Origin: ELB16-189 sp018266435
Lineage (GTDB): Bacteria > Bacteroidota > Bacteroidia > Cytophagales > Cyclobacteriaceae
Reading direction: 5' to 3'
Length of the DNA stretch: 64,000 nt
Assembly: GCA_030123525.1 (NCBI GenBank)
Contig: CP126125.1
Coordinates: forward strand, 1,116,001-1,180,000
In this document: in pieces, positions 57,392-64,000 of the stretch
Layout: each line of letters opens with the position of its first letter
Numbering within the stretch: the first letter of the stretch is position 1
Notes under the pieces: generated by a model
The model's input: only the letters and a program-made list of their open reading frames with translations
Told to the model about the DNA's origin: nothing
The model's database searches: none
Made by a program: the position numbers and the translations under genes

Positions 57392-58021
57392 TCAATTTTT
57401 TCTGCTCCCTATTTTATAACCAACCACCAACGAAAACACGTTGCTCTTCACATGGTTGTCAATGTACCGAGTATAATTCCAATAGGAAAGTGACTTTGGT
57501 ATATTAGTCAAGCCGATGTTATACCTCACATTGATGCTAAAGTTTTTCCAATCGTAGCCAACCACAGGCACAAACCCAATAACTGATTTACTGTGTTCGT
57601 TCATCACATTATATGGTGTGCCATCTTCATAAACGCTCTGTGCAGACAATAAGTAGGAAACCTGCGGGCCGGCCATGGCGTAAAGCTTTTTGTAAATGTT
57701 ATACTTAAAAAATAAGGGCAAGCTCAAATAGCTAAGATTGATGTTAGCTGGCAGTTCAGTGCCAGGGTTGCTAAAGCTGGCGCCTTCTTCTGAATAAAAT
57801 AACTCTGTCTGAATTGTCATTTTCTCATTTAATGAATATTGGCCGTAACCGCCAATATTAAAACTTGTTCTTGCCTTTTGTTGATTATCTGGAAGTCCAG
57901 TATGACTCATGGATAGATTCGACACATTCAAACCGCCCCGGATGCCAAATGAAAGATTTTGTGAAAGAGCGAGAAATGTAGTTGATAAAAATAGAATGCA
58001 AAGGAGAGATAATCTTTTCAT
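57392..58021 (-). CDS. Outer-membrane beta-barrel protein (PorT/porin family)
   Basis: A 209-residue outer-membrane barrel. The signal peptide (about 1-20, ending TFLALSQ) is followed by alternating amphipathic strands: SFGIRGGLNVSNLS, FNIGGYGQYSLNEKMTIQTELFYSEEGA, LSYLSLPLFFKYNI and FVPVVGYDWKN. The opening FGIRGGLN and YLSLPLFFKY are typical of the PorT-like outer-membrane_beta-brl_2 domain in Bacteroidota. It is much shorter than TonB receptors and probably forms an eight-stranded barrel. The role is unknown and no type IX secretion genes are beside it. It converges on radA. Confidence 0.84.
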   Translation of the reverse strand: MKRLSLLCILFLSTTFLALSQNLSFGIRGGLNVSNLSMSHTGLPDNQQKARTSFNIGGYGQYSLNEKMTIQTELFYSEEGASFSNPGTELPANINLSYLSLPLFFKYNIYKKLYAMAGPQVSYLLSAQSVYEDGTPYNVMNEHSKSVIGFVPVVGYDWKNFSINVRYNIGLTNIPKSLSYWNYTRYIDNHVKSNVFSLVVGYKIGSRKN

Positions 58022-58114
58022 AGTCGAGTTTATGTTTTAAATGTCTGATGTATGAAATCAAAAATATTAATTATTTCTTTTTTTAGGAACACAACAGGAG
58101 CATGGGCTAACATT

Positions 58115-58951
58115 CTATTCCACAAAACTCCGTGCCTGTCCAACCCAATTGTCGCGCACAATGCGGTGCGGAAAAAATTCGATGGCAGCACCAACCCGGT
58201 CAATTAACTCAGGTGTGAGATCGCCCAGTTGTTGAAAAGTATAAATGCCTATCATGTTGAGGCGTTTCTCAATAAATGGGCCAATGCCTTTTATTTTCGT
58301 CAGGTCATCCTTTTCATCGGGCTCGGTGGGCCTGACAAACGGATGATCAGAAAGGCTGCGCTCGTGTTTCGCAGACTGAAGAGAAGCAATCTCTGATTGA
58401 AGTTTTGTTTGGGTTTCTTCCAATTCTTGATTTTGAAACTCCAGCTGTTTGGTTTTGTAACGCAACGTTCCACTCTCATTCTCCAACTGCTGGTGTTGAG
58501 TTTTAACCAACAAAAATTCTTGTCGGGTTTGGGCCAGAGATACCTCTAATTCATTCAGCCGGGTTTGTAAATTCTCTTTTTCAGAATTGGCTTCGCTTAG
58601 CCTTTGGTGGCACGCGCTTATCTCTTGTTGGTGTTTATCGTGCCAAAGGGAAACCTGATTTTTTAGTTCTTCATTGTCCGATTGCAGTAAATTGTTTTGA
58701 TGTATGACTTCTTCTGTGGTTTCACTTTGCCGGTCAAGTGCTTCTTGATTAAGCGCCCACGCTATTCCATAGCCCAGCAAACAAGCAATGAGCAACATCA
58801 CTAAAATTTCTACTATGGCCAGTAGCCGTATGTGCGGATCAAAATAATGTGGGTCGGCATTGATGACTCCTTTCACGCCATACAAATACCACAAGCCGGA
58901 ACCTATGCTCCAACCGATAAACAGGATTACAAACCAATAATATTTTTTCAT
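58115..58951 (-). CDS. Membrane coiled-coil protein with C-terminal helix-hairpin-helix domain
   Basis: A 278-residue protein with two N-terminal transmembrane helices (about 4-26 and 44-66), then a coiled coil (about 80-200; repeated Gln/Leu/Glu heptads such as TRQEFLLVKTQHQQLENES). The C-terminal ~65 residues form a helix-hairpin-helix domain: DDLTKIKGIGPFIEKRLNMIG, then IYTFQQLGDLTPELIDRVG (about 216-255). This domain resembles those linked to ribosomal L17/L21-like or SH3-helical hybrids and commonly binds nucleic acid or DNA polymerase-type partners. It could tether nucleic acid to the membrane; function unknown. It diverges from padR. Confidence 0.82.
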   Translation of the reverse strand: MKKYYWFVILFIGWSIGSGLWYLYGVKGVINADPHYFDPHIRLLAIVEILVMLLIACLLGYGIAWALNQEALDRQSETTEEVIHQNNLLQSDNEELKNQVSLWHDKHQQEISACHQRLSEANSEKENLQTRLNELEVSLAQTRQEFLLVKTQHQQLENESGTLRYKTKQLEFQNQELEETQTKLQSEIASLQSAKHERSLSDHPFVRPTEPDEKDDLTKIKGIGPFIEKRLNMIGIYTFQQLGDLTPELIDRVGAAIEFFPHRIVRDNWVGQARSFVE

Positions 58952-59033
58952 AAGCCTTCGAATTTACGTTTTTTTCTTTTTTATGAAAAAAATATACTCT
59001 CGGCCTGCAACCTTGGTTTTAAATAAGCGTCTT

Positions 59034-59054
59034 ATGCCTAACAGAATTAGGTAT
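59034..59054. promoter_or_regulatory. Candidate PadR operator
   Basis: CCTAA (59037-59041) and TTAGG (59047-59051) form a palindrome with a five-base spacer, extended by AT on both outer sides. It ends one base before the padR start codon, the position expected for autorepression of PadR and its downstream permease. Confidence 0.4.
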
Positions 59055-59055
59055 C

Positions 59056-59391
59056 ATGACCCACTCTCCCGAACTACTGAAAGGAACTTTGCAAACCATC
59101 GTCTTGAAAATCCTTAAGGATCATGGAAGAACCTATGGTTATGAAATCACACAACGGGTAAAAGAACTTTCGGAAGGGAGTATTTTGCTCACAGAAGGTG
59201 CGCTTTATCCAACACTTCACCGATTAGAAGCCGAGGGACTTTTAAAAACCGAAAAGGTAATGATTGGCAAACGTGTAAGAAAATATTATGCTCTTACCCC
59301 TGATGGAAAAATTGAAGCTAAAGACCGGGTGGCAGAGTTTATAGGCTTCATCAAAACTATGGGCCATGTATTACAAGTGGAGCTCGCTTGA
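59056..59391 (+). CDS. PadR family transcriptional regulator
   Basis: A 111-residue winged-helix protein with the core LKGTLQTIVLKILKDHGRTYGYEIT (split over about 8-32), LTEGALYPTLHRLEAEGLLKTE (about 55-76, the recognition helix and start of the wing) and the hairpin RKYYALTPDGK. Such short PadR proteins (PadR-s1) form dimers and repress their own operon, often ABC-type efflux genes. Its TGA overlaps the TTG start of the FtsX permease in TTGA, so the two are translationally coupled. A palindrome sits directly before its start. Confidence 0.93.
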   Translation: MTHSPELLKGTLQTIVLKILKDHGRTYGYEITQRVKELSEGSILLTEGALYPTLHRLEAEGLLKTEKVMIGKRVRKYYALTPDGKIEAKDRVAEFIGFIKTMGHVLQVELA

Positions 59392-62084
59392 AACTGAATA
59401 ACGAACATATTGATTACATCATCAAAGATTTGAATTATCGCGGCCTTGTCGCTGACGAAATTCAAGACGAGCTGATCGATCATATCTGTAGCTCGGTGGA
59501 AGAAGAAATGCATCGGGGCCTTCGCTTCATCGATGCTTACCACAAAGTTCTGCATCGGTTTGGGCACAACAGCGGACTTCGGCAAACTCAAAAAAAAATC
59601 ATTGAAACTGAAACTAAAACAAACGCACACCTTATGCTACGAAATTATTTTACCATTGCTTTTCGCAACCTAAAAAAGCAAAGCTTCTACAGCCTGATCA
59701 ACATCCTCGGGCTTGCTATCGGTATCGCCTCCTGTTTGATTATTGTCTTGTTTGTGACAAATGAACTGAGTTATGACCGACATCACAAAGATGCTGATCG
59801 AATCTATCGGGTAAACTGTGAAATTAAATTTGGGGCAAACCACCTGCATCTGGCGGTAGCCCCGGCACCAATGGCCGATGCGCTGCGCAGAGATTATCCG
59901 GAAGTTGAACACTCGGCAAGATTATGGAACAACGGATCGATGTTGATTAAGAGAACCGATCAGAATATCAAAGAAAATGAAGTGGTTTATGCCGATAGCT
60001 CTGTTTTCAATGTCTTCACGATTCCGTTTGTTCAAGGCAATGCTGCTCATGCATTACATGATCCCAATACAATGGTGATCAGCCAGCGTGCTGCTGAAAA
60101 ATATTTTCCTGGCGAAAACCCGGTTGGTCAAACACTGATCATCGAAAACAAAGACAGTTATAAGATCACCGGGGTTTATCAAAATATTCCGGCCAATAGT
60201 CATTTTCATTTTGATATGATGCTGGCTTTAGTAAGCACCGAATATAACAAAGATGAAAACTGGCTCAGTAATAATTTTTCTACGTATGTCAAATTAAGGA
60301 AGGGAACAAGCTACAAAGAACTTGAGGCAAAATTCCCAAAAATGATAGACACCTATGCCGGGCCACAGGCGCGGTTGGCGCTGGGAAATGATTTTACCAT
60401 GGAAAAATTCCGTGCCTCCGGCAACAAACTCGAGTGGACTTTGATCCCGCTAACCGATATTCACCTTCACTCGGATTTGACAGCCGAGCTGGGTGTAAAC
60501 AACGACATAACGTACGTGTACCTATTCAGCGCGGTGGCCTTGTTTATATTGGGCATTGCCTGCATCAACTTTATGAATCTGAGCACGGCCCGCTCGGCCA
60601 ACCGCGCCAAAGAGGTAGGTGTGAGAAAAGTGATGGGCTCGCTCCGCTCGCATTTGGTGAGGCAATTTTTAATGGAATCTGTTTTGTTGAGTTTACTTTC
60701 GCTTTTCATTGGGCTGCTGATGGCCTGGATTGCCCTGCCTTTGTTCAATACGTTGGCTAATAAAGAATTAACTCTTCCGTTTGGAAACGGGTTGTTTTGG
60801 GTGATTGCCTTAGCCGCCTCGGCTTTCATTGGAGTACTGGCTGGCGTTTATCCTTCGTTATTTCTTTCGGCATTTAAACCGGTTAACGTTTTAAAGGGCA
60901 ACCTTTCGCTTGGAATGAAAAGCGGTGCCGTACGCAGCGCGTTGGTTGTTTTTCAGTTTTCTATTTCTATTGTGCTCATCATCGGAACAATTGCTGTAAA
61001 GTACCAACTGAATTACATCCAAAACAAAAAGATTGGATTCAATAAGGATCAGGTGATTGTAATCAAAGATGCATATGGATTGGGGAACCAAATACAATCA
61101 TTTAAAAACGAAGTGGTAAAAGACAGCCGCATCACCAGTGGAACTATTTCAAGTTTTTTGCCGGTGACCGGCACCAGCCGTAACGACAACACCTTTTGGC
61201 CGTTTGGCTCTCAGCCTACGCAAGAAAACCTGGTCTCCTTACAATGCTGGCGCGTTGACTACGATTATGTGAAAACACTCGGCATGAAAATAAAACTGGG
61301 GCGCGATTTTTCTAAAGATTTTCAATCCGACTCAAGTGCGGTAATTGTCAATGAGGCCGCATTGAATTTATTTGGCTATAAGACCGATCCGCTCGCCAAA
61401 AAAATCAGCACATTTAAGGGTGATGAAAAAAACGATGTTACACCCGGAGTTACCAATGATTACTCTATTGTTGGCGTAGTGGAGGATTTCCATTTCGAAT
61501 CACTAAAACAAAACATCACCCCGGTTGCTTTGTTCCTTAAAAAAAGTACAGGGCTTATCTCTTTTCGTTTTGAGGCAAAAGATACCAAAGAAGTTATTGC
61601 TTCAATCGAAAAAAGCTGGAAAAAAATTGCTGCCGACATGCCCTTCAGTTATTCTTTTCTCGATCAGGATTTTGGAAGGATGTATGCCTCTGAGCAACGC
61701 CTGGGAAAAATCTTTGTTGTATTTGCCGGGCTGGCAATCATCATTGCTTGTTTAGGCTTGTTTGCGCTTACCTCCTTTACTGCCGAACAACGAACCAAAG
61801 AAATAGGCATTCGAAAAGTATTGGGTGCTTCGGTGAGCAGCATCGTAATTTTGCTTTCCAAAGAATTCGGTAAGTTGATTTTTATCTCATTCATCATCGC
61901 TGCTCCACTGGCATGGTGGTGCATCAATTGGTGGCTGAAGAGTTATGCCTATAAAACGGAAATTGGTGTGCTTGTTTATTTACTGGCCGGCATTTCAGCC
62001 TTTTTAATTGCCTGGCTTACCATGAGTTTTCAATCAATCAGGGCTGCAACAACTAACCCGGTGAAATCATTGAAGAGTGAATAG
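59388..62084 (+). CDS. FtsX/MacB-type permease with N-terminal prefix domain
   Basis: An 898-residue permease. The first ~85 residues (ILKDLNYRGL... DELIDHICSSVEEEMHRG, cytoplasmic helices) are the permease-prefix domain 2 type, absent from the paralogue at 6992-9445. From MLRNYFTIAFRNLKKQSFYS (about 83-102) on it matches that paralogue: TM1, periplasmic MacB_PCD, FtsX core with RAKEVGVRKVMGSL, second periplasmic domain and final FtsX core with RTKEIGIRKVLGASVSS. Start is TTG 59388, overlapping the PadR stop. It is regulated with padR. No ATPase gene is nearby; the substrate is unknown. The prefix domain probably interacts with the PadR or an ATPase partner. Confidence 0.92.
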   Translation: MKLNNEHIDYIIKDLNYRGLVADEIQDELIDHICSSVEEEMHRGLRFIDAYHKVLHRFGHNSGLRQTQKKIIETETKTNAHLMLRNYFTIAFRNLKKQSFYSLINILGLAIGIASCLIIVLFVTNELSYDRHHKDADRIYRVNCEIKFGANHLHLAVAPAPMADALRRDYPEVEHSARLWNNGSMLIKRTDQNIKENEVVYADSSVFNVFTIPFVQGNAAHALHDPNTMVISQRAAEKYFPGENPVGQTLIIENKDSYKITGVYQNIPANSHFHFDMMLALVSTEYNKDENWLSNNFSTYVKLRKGTSYKELEAKFPKMIDTYAGPQARLALGNDFTMEKFRASGNKLEWTLIPLTDIHLHSDLTAELGVNNDITYVYLFSAVALFILGIACINFMNLSTARSANRAKEVGVRKVMGSLRSHLVRQFLMESVLLSLLSLFIGLLMAWIALPLFNTLANKELTLPFGNGLFWVIALAASAFIGVLAGVYPSLFLSAFKPVNVLKGNLSLGMKSGAVRSALVVFQFSISIVLIIGTIAVKYQLNYIQNKKIGFNKDQVIVIKDAYGLGNQIQSFKNEVVKDSRITSGTISSFLPVTGTSRNDNTFWPFGSQPTQENLVSLQCWRVDYDYVKTLGMKIKLGRDFSKDFQSDSSAVIVNEAALNLFGYKTDPLAKKISTFKGDEKNDVTPGVTNDYSIVGVVEDFHFESLKQNITPVALFLKKSTGLISFRFEAKDTKEVIASIEKSWKKIAADMPFSYSFLDQDFGRMYASEQRLGKIFVVFAGLAIIIACLGLFALTSFTAEQRTKEIGIRKVLGASVSSIVILLSKEFGKLIFISFIIAAPLAWWCINWWLKSYAYKTEIGVLVYLLAGISAFLIAWLTMSFQSIRAATTNPVKSLKSE

Positions 62085-62230
62085 TTTTTTCGGTATTTCT
62101 TTGATTGGCAACGGGTAGAAAGGAAGAGATATTTTTATCCTGTTTTAATAACGAGAATTGGTGCAAAATGCTGTCGTGCTACGGCTGAATGCTTCATGTA
62201 AAATTCTACCCTTTGCATTTAACTAAAGCG

Positions 62231-62238
62231 TATTTTTG
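62231..62238 (+). promoter_or_regulatory. -7 promoter element of fumC
   Basis: TATTTTTG matches TAnnTTTG and lies 26 bases before the fumC ATG at 62265. A TTTG at 62212-62215 is the nearest upstream partner but is closer than the usual 19 bases. Confidence 0.35.
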
Positions 62239-62264
62239 TCATTCACGTTTTAGAACCATTAACT

Positions 62265-63650
62265 ATGAACTACCGCATTGAAAAAGACACCATGGGCGAG
62301 GTACAAGTACCGGCCGACAAGTATTGGGGGGCACAGACTGAGCGCTCGCGTAACAATTTTAAAATTGGCCCAGAAGCCAGTATGCCAAAAGAGATCATTC
62401 ACGCTTTTGGCTATTTAAAAAAAGCTGCGGCTCAGGCCAACCATGAGCTAGGTGTTTTGTCTGCTGAAAAAAAAGAGTTGATCTCCAGGGTCTGCGATGA
62501 AATTTTAGCTCATCAGTTAGATGATCAGTTTCCGTTGGTGATCTGGCAAACCGGATCAGGCACACAAAGCAACATGAATGCTAATGAAGTAATTGCCTAC
62601 CGCGCCCATGTGCTGAGCGGAGGAAAGCTTACCGATGAAAAAAAAGTATTGCACCCTAATGATGATGTGAACAAATCACAAAGCAGCAATGACACCTACC
62701 CCACCGCCATGCACATTGCCAGCTATAAGCAGGTAATGGAGATAACACTGCCCGGCATGCAAAAACTGCGAGATACCCTGCACAAAAAAGCAACTGAATA
62801 TAAAAGTATAGTAAAGACGGGCCGCACCCACTTTATGGACGCCACTCCGCTGACACTCGGCCAAGAGTTCAGCGGCTATGTACAGCAGATTGATAACAGC
62901 ATGCGTGCGATTAAAAATGCCCTTGAAGCGGTGCGCGAGTTGGCGCTCGGTGGTACGGCCGTGGGCACCGGTCTTAATACTCCAAAAGGCTACGATGTGT
63001 TAGTCGCAAAAAAAATTGCGGAACTCACCGGCTTTCCTTTTGTATCGGCACCTAATAAGTTCGAAGCCCTTGCCGCACACGATGCCATGGTGGAACTTTC
63101 AGGAGCGCTGAAACGCACTGCGGTATCTTTTATGAAAATTGCTAATGACATCCGCATGTTAAGCTCCGGGCCGCGCAGCGGCATTGGCGAAATCATCATC
63201 CCCGACAACGAGCCGGGTTCCAGCATTATGCCTGGCAAAGTAAATCCTACTCAGCCTGAGGCCATGACTATGGTTTGTGCACAGGTCATCGGCAACGATG
63301 TGGCTGTAAGTGTGGGCGGCTGCACGGGGCATTTTGAACTCAATGTATTCAAACCTGTTATTGCGGCCAACGTGCTTCAAAGTGCCCGCCTGCTTGGTGA
63401 TGCCTGTGTTTCATTTAACGATAAATGTGCCGTGGGCATAGTGCCAAACTTGCCCATCATTAAACAACACATGGAAAACTCGCTCATGCTCGTCACTTCG
63501 CTGAACACACACATCGGTTATGAGAATGCTGCTAAGATTGCCAAGAAAGCACACAAAGAAAATAAAACTTTGCGTGAAGCTGCGATAGAATTAGGATTGC
63601 TCACCTCTCAACAATTTGACGAGTGGGTGCGGCCTGAAAAGATGGTATAA
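62265..63650 (+). CDS. fumC: Class II fumarate hydratase
   Basis: Iron-independent TCA-cycle enzyme that interconverts fumarate and malate. The 461-residue protein has the family motifs SGTQSNMNANEVIAYRA (about 104-120), KTGRTHFMDATPLTLGQEFS (about 184-203), and the signature GSSIMPGKVNPTQPEA (about 316-331) with its catalytic serine. Length and start (MNYRIEKDTMGEVQVPADKY) match FumC. It is followed 133 bases later by mqo in the same orientation, placing the two consecutive malate-handling TCA enzymes side by side. Confidence 0.96.
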   Translation: MNYRIEKDTMGEVQVPADKYWGAQTERSRNNFKIGPEASMPKEIIHAFGYLKKAAAQANHELGVLSAEKKELISRVCDEILAHQLDDQFPLVIWQTGSGTQSNMNANEVIAYRAHVLSGGKLTDEKKVLHPNDDVNKSQSSNDTYPTAMHIASYKQVMEITLPGMQKLRDTLHKKATEYKSIVKTGRTHFMDATPLTLGQEFSGYVQQIDNSMRAIKNALEAVRELALGGTAVGTGLNTPKGYDVLVAKKIAELTGFPFVSAPNKFEALAAHDAMVELSGALKRTAVSFMKIANDIRMLSSGPRSGIGEIIIPDNEPGSSIMPGKVNPTQPEAMTMVCAQVIGNDVAVSVGGCTGHFELNVFKPVIAANVLQSARLLGDACVSFNDKCAVGIVPNLPIIKQHMENSLMLVTSLNTHIGYENAAKIAKKAHKENKTLREAAIELGLLTSQQFDEWVRPEKMV

Positions 63651-63783
63651 ATCGAATGAATTAAATTATTTGATTCGCTGTTGGTTTATTACATGTCTCC
63701 CGCTAACACTCTTTTTGTTTAATGTGCAATGATTTCTATTGTATAATTTCTCTACCTGTGTTTTTGAAAAATAAATCAAGATC

Positions 63784-64000
63784 ATGTCTAAAGCCATTCG
63801 TCCGTTAGAGCCCGAAACAGATATTGCTCTCATTGGTGCCGGCATCATGAGTGCCACCCTGGGCATTATGCTCAAAGAATTAAACCCTGATTTTACCATC
63901 CAGATTTTTGAGCGGCTCGATAGGGCCGGGTTGGAAAGTTCTGATGCCTGGAATAACGCGGGCACGGGCCACTCTGCTTTTTGTGAGTTGAATTACACGC
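63784..64000 (+). CDS. mqo: Malate:quinone oxidoreductase, N-terminal part (partial)
   Basis: Only the first 72 codons are in the window; the gene runs off the right edge. From ATG 63784 the protein begins MSKAIRPLEPETDIALIGAG and shows the FAD-binding GAGIMSATLGIMLKEL (about 18-33), IFERLDRAGLESSDAWNNAG (split over about 41-60) and GTGHSAFCELNYT. These are the start of the membrane-associated Mqo that passes electrons from malate to quinone, an alternative to NAD-linked malate dehydrogenase. It follows fumC, the enzyme that makes its substrate. Confidence 0.94.
   Translation, partial: MSKAIRPLEPETDIALIGAGIMSATLGIMLKELNPDFTIQIFERLDRAGLESSDAWNNAGTGHSAFCELNYT

Overview
The window is a chromosomal segment from a member of the Bacteroidota, most likely the order Cytophagales. 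The evidence is the mutY-ssb-gldE order at the left edge, a TonB-dependent receptor under a TPP riboswitch, families common in this phylum (DUF6090, LETM1-related TerB protein, AURKAIP1/COX24 mini-protein, PadR plus FtsX-type permease fusions, tandem DUF3857 proteins), weak Shine-Dalgarno signals, and TAnnTTTG-type -7 promoter elements, some paired with a TTG about 19 bases upstream. The sequence is moderately AT-rich and densely coding. I see no rRNA, tRNA, CRISPR array or prophage; the only mobile DNA is a decayed IS21-family remnant.

Layout. 1-3.3 kb: gldE (partial), ssb and mutY on the minus strand, diverging from an HU-family protein, a TPR protein and a tiny ribosomal-type basic protein. 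3.3-13.5 kb: RNase G/E, HtpG, a MacB/FtsX permease, a YdeI-like protein, a CtpA-type protease, recO, a thioesterase and purN. 13.5-22.1 kb: a UbiA prenyltransferase, a riboswitch-controlled TonB receptor, a biotin carrier protein, and a minus-strand run MATE, SDR, aldehyde dehydrogenase, PnuC-type transporter and NadR-type kinase. 22.3-30.7 kb: an rRNA methyltransferase, a DUF6090 protein, and a MarR regulator followed by a beta-oxidation operon with the gene order fadN-fadA-fadE. 30.8-36.6 kb (minus): a GH3 protein, lptB-recJ-collagen-like gene packed end to end, a SPOR-like protein and a 59-residue small protein. 36.7-43.5 kb: feoA-feoB, a TerB protein, purK-purE, a TerB/LETM1-related protein and a TerC/Alx family membrane protein. 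43.7-51.4 kb: a 2OG-Fe(II) oxygenase, a LEA2 lipoprotein, a histidine kinase facing a single-domain response regulator, an Omp85 barrel, an SNF2 helicase and an SDR. 51.4-64 kb: two DUF3857 proteins, the IS21 remnant, radA, an outer-membrane barrel, a helix-hairpin-helix membrane protein, a PadR regulator overlapping an FtsX permease, fumC and the start of mqo.

Most genes are housekeeping: DNA repair (mutY, ssb, recO, recJ, radA), purine synthesis (purN, purK, purE), envelope (lptB, Omp85, TonB receptor), carbon metabolism (fadNAE, fumC-mqo) and iron uptake (feoAB). The points worth a second look are the TPP riboswitch with a PnuC/NadR pair nearby, the metal-flavoured FeoAB/TerB/LETM1/TerC neighbourhood, a DUF3857 paralogue that appears to have lost its transglutaminase catalytic residues, an SDR without the canonical YxxxK motif, the internally deleted IS21 scar, two very small genes, and several palindromes placed like operators. 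I did not find an obviously new defence, secretion or mobile system.
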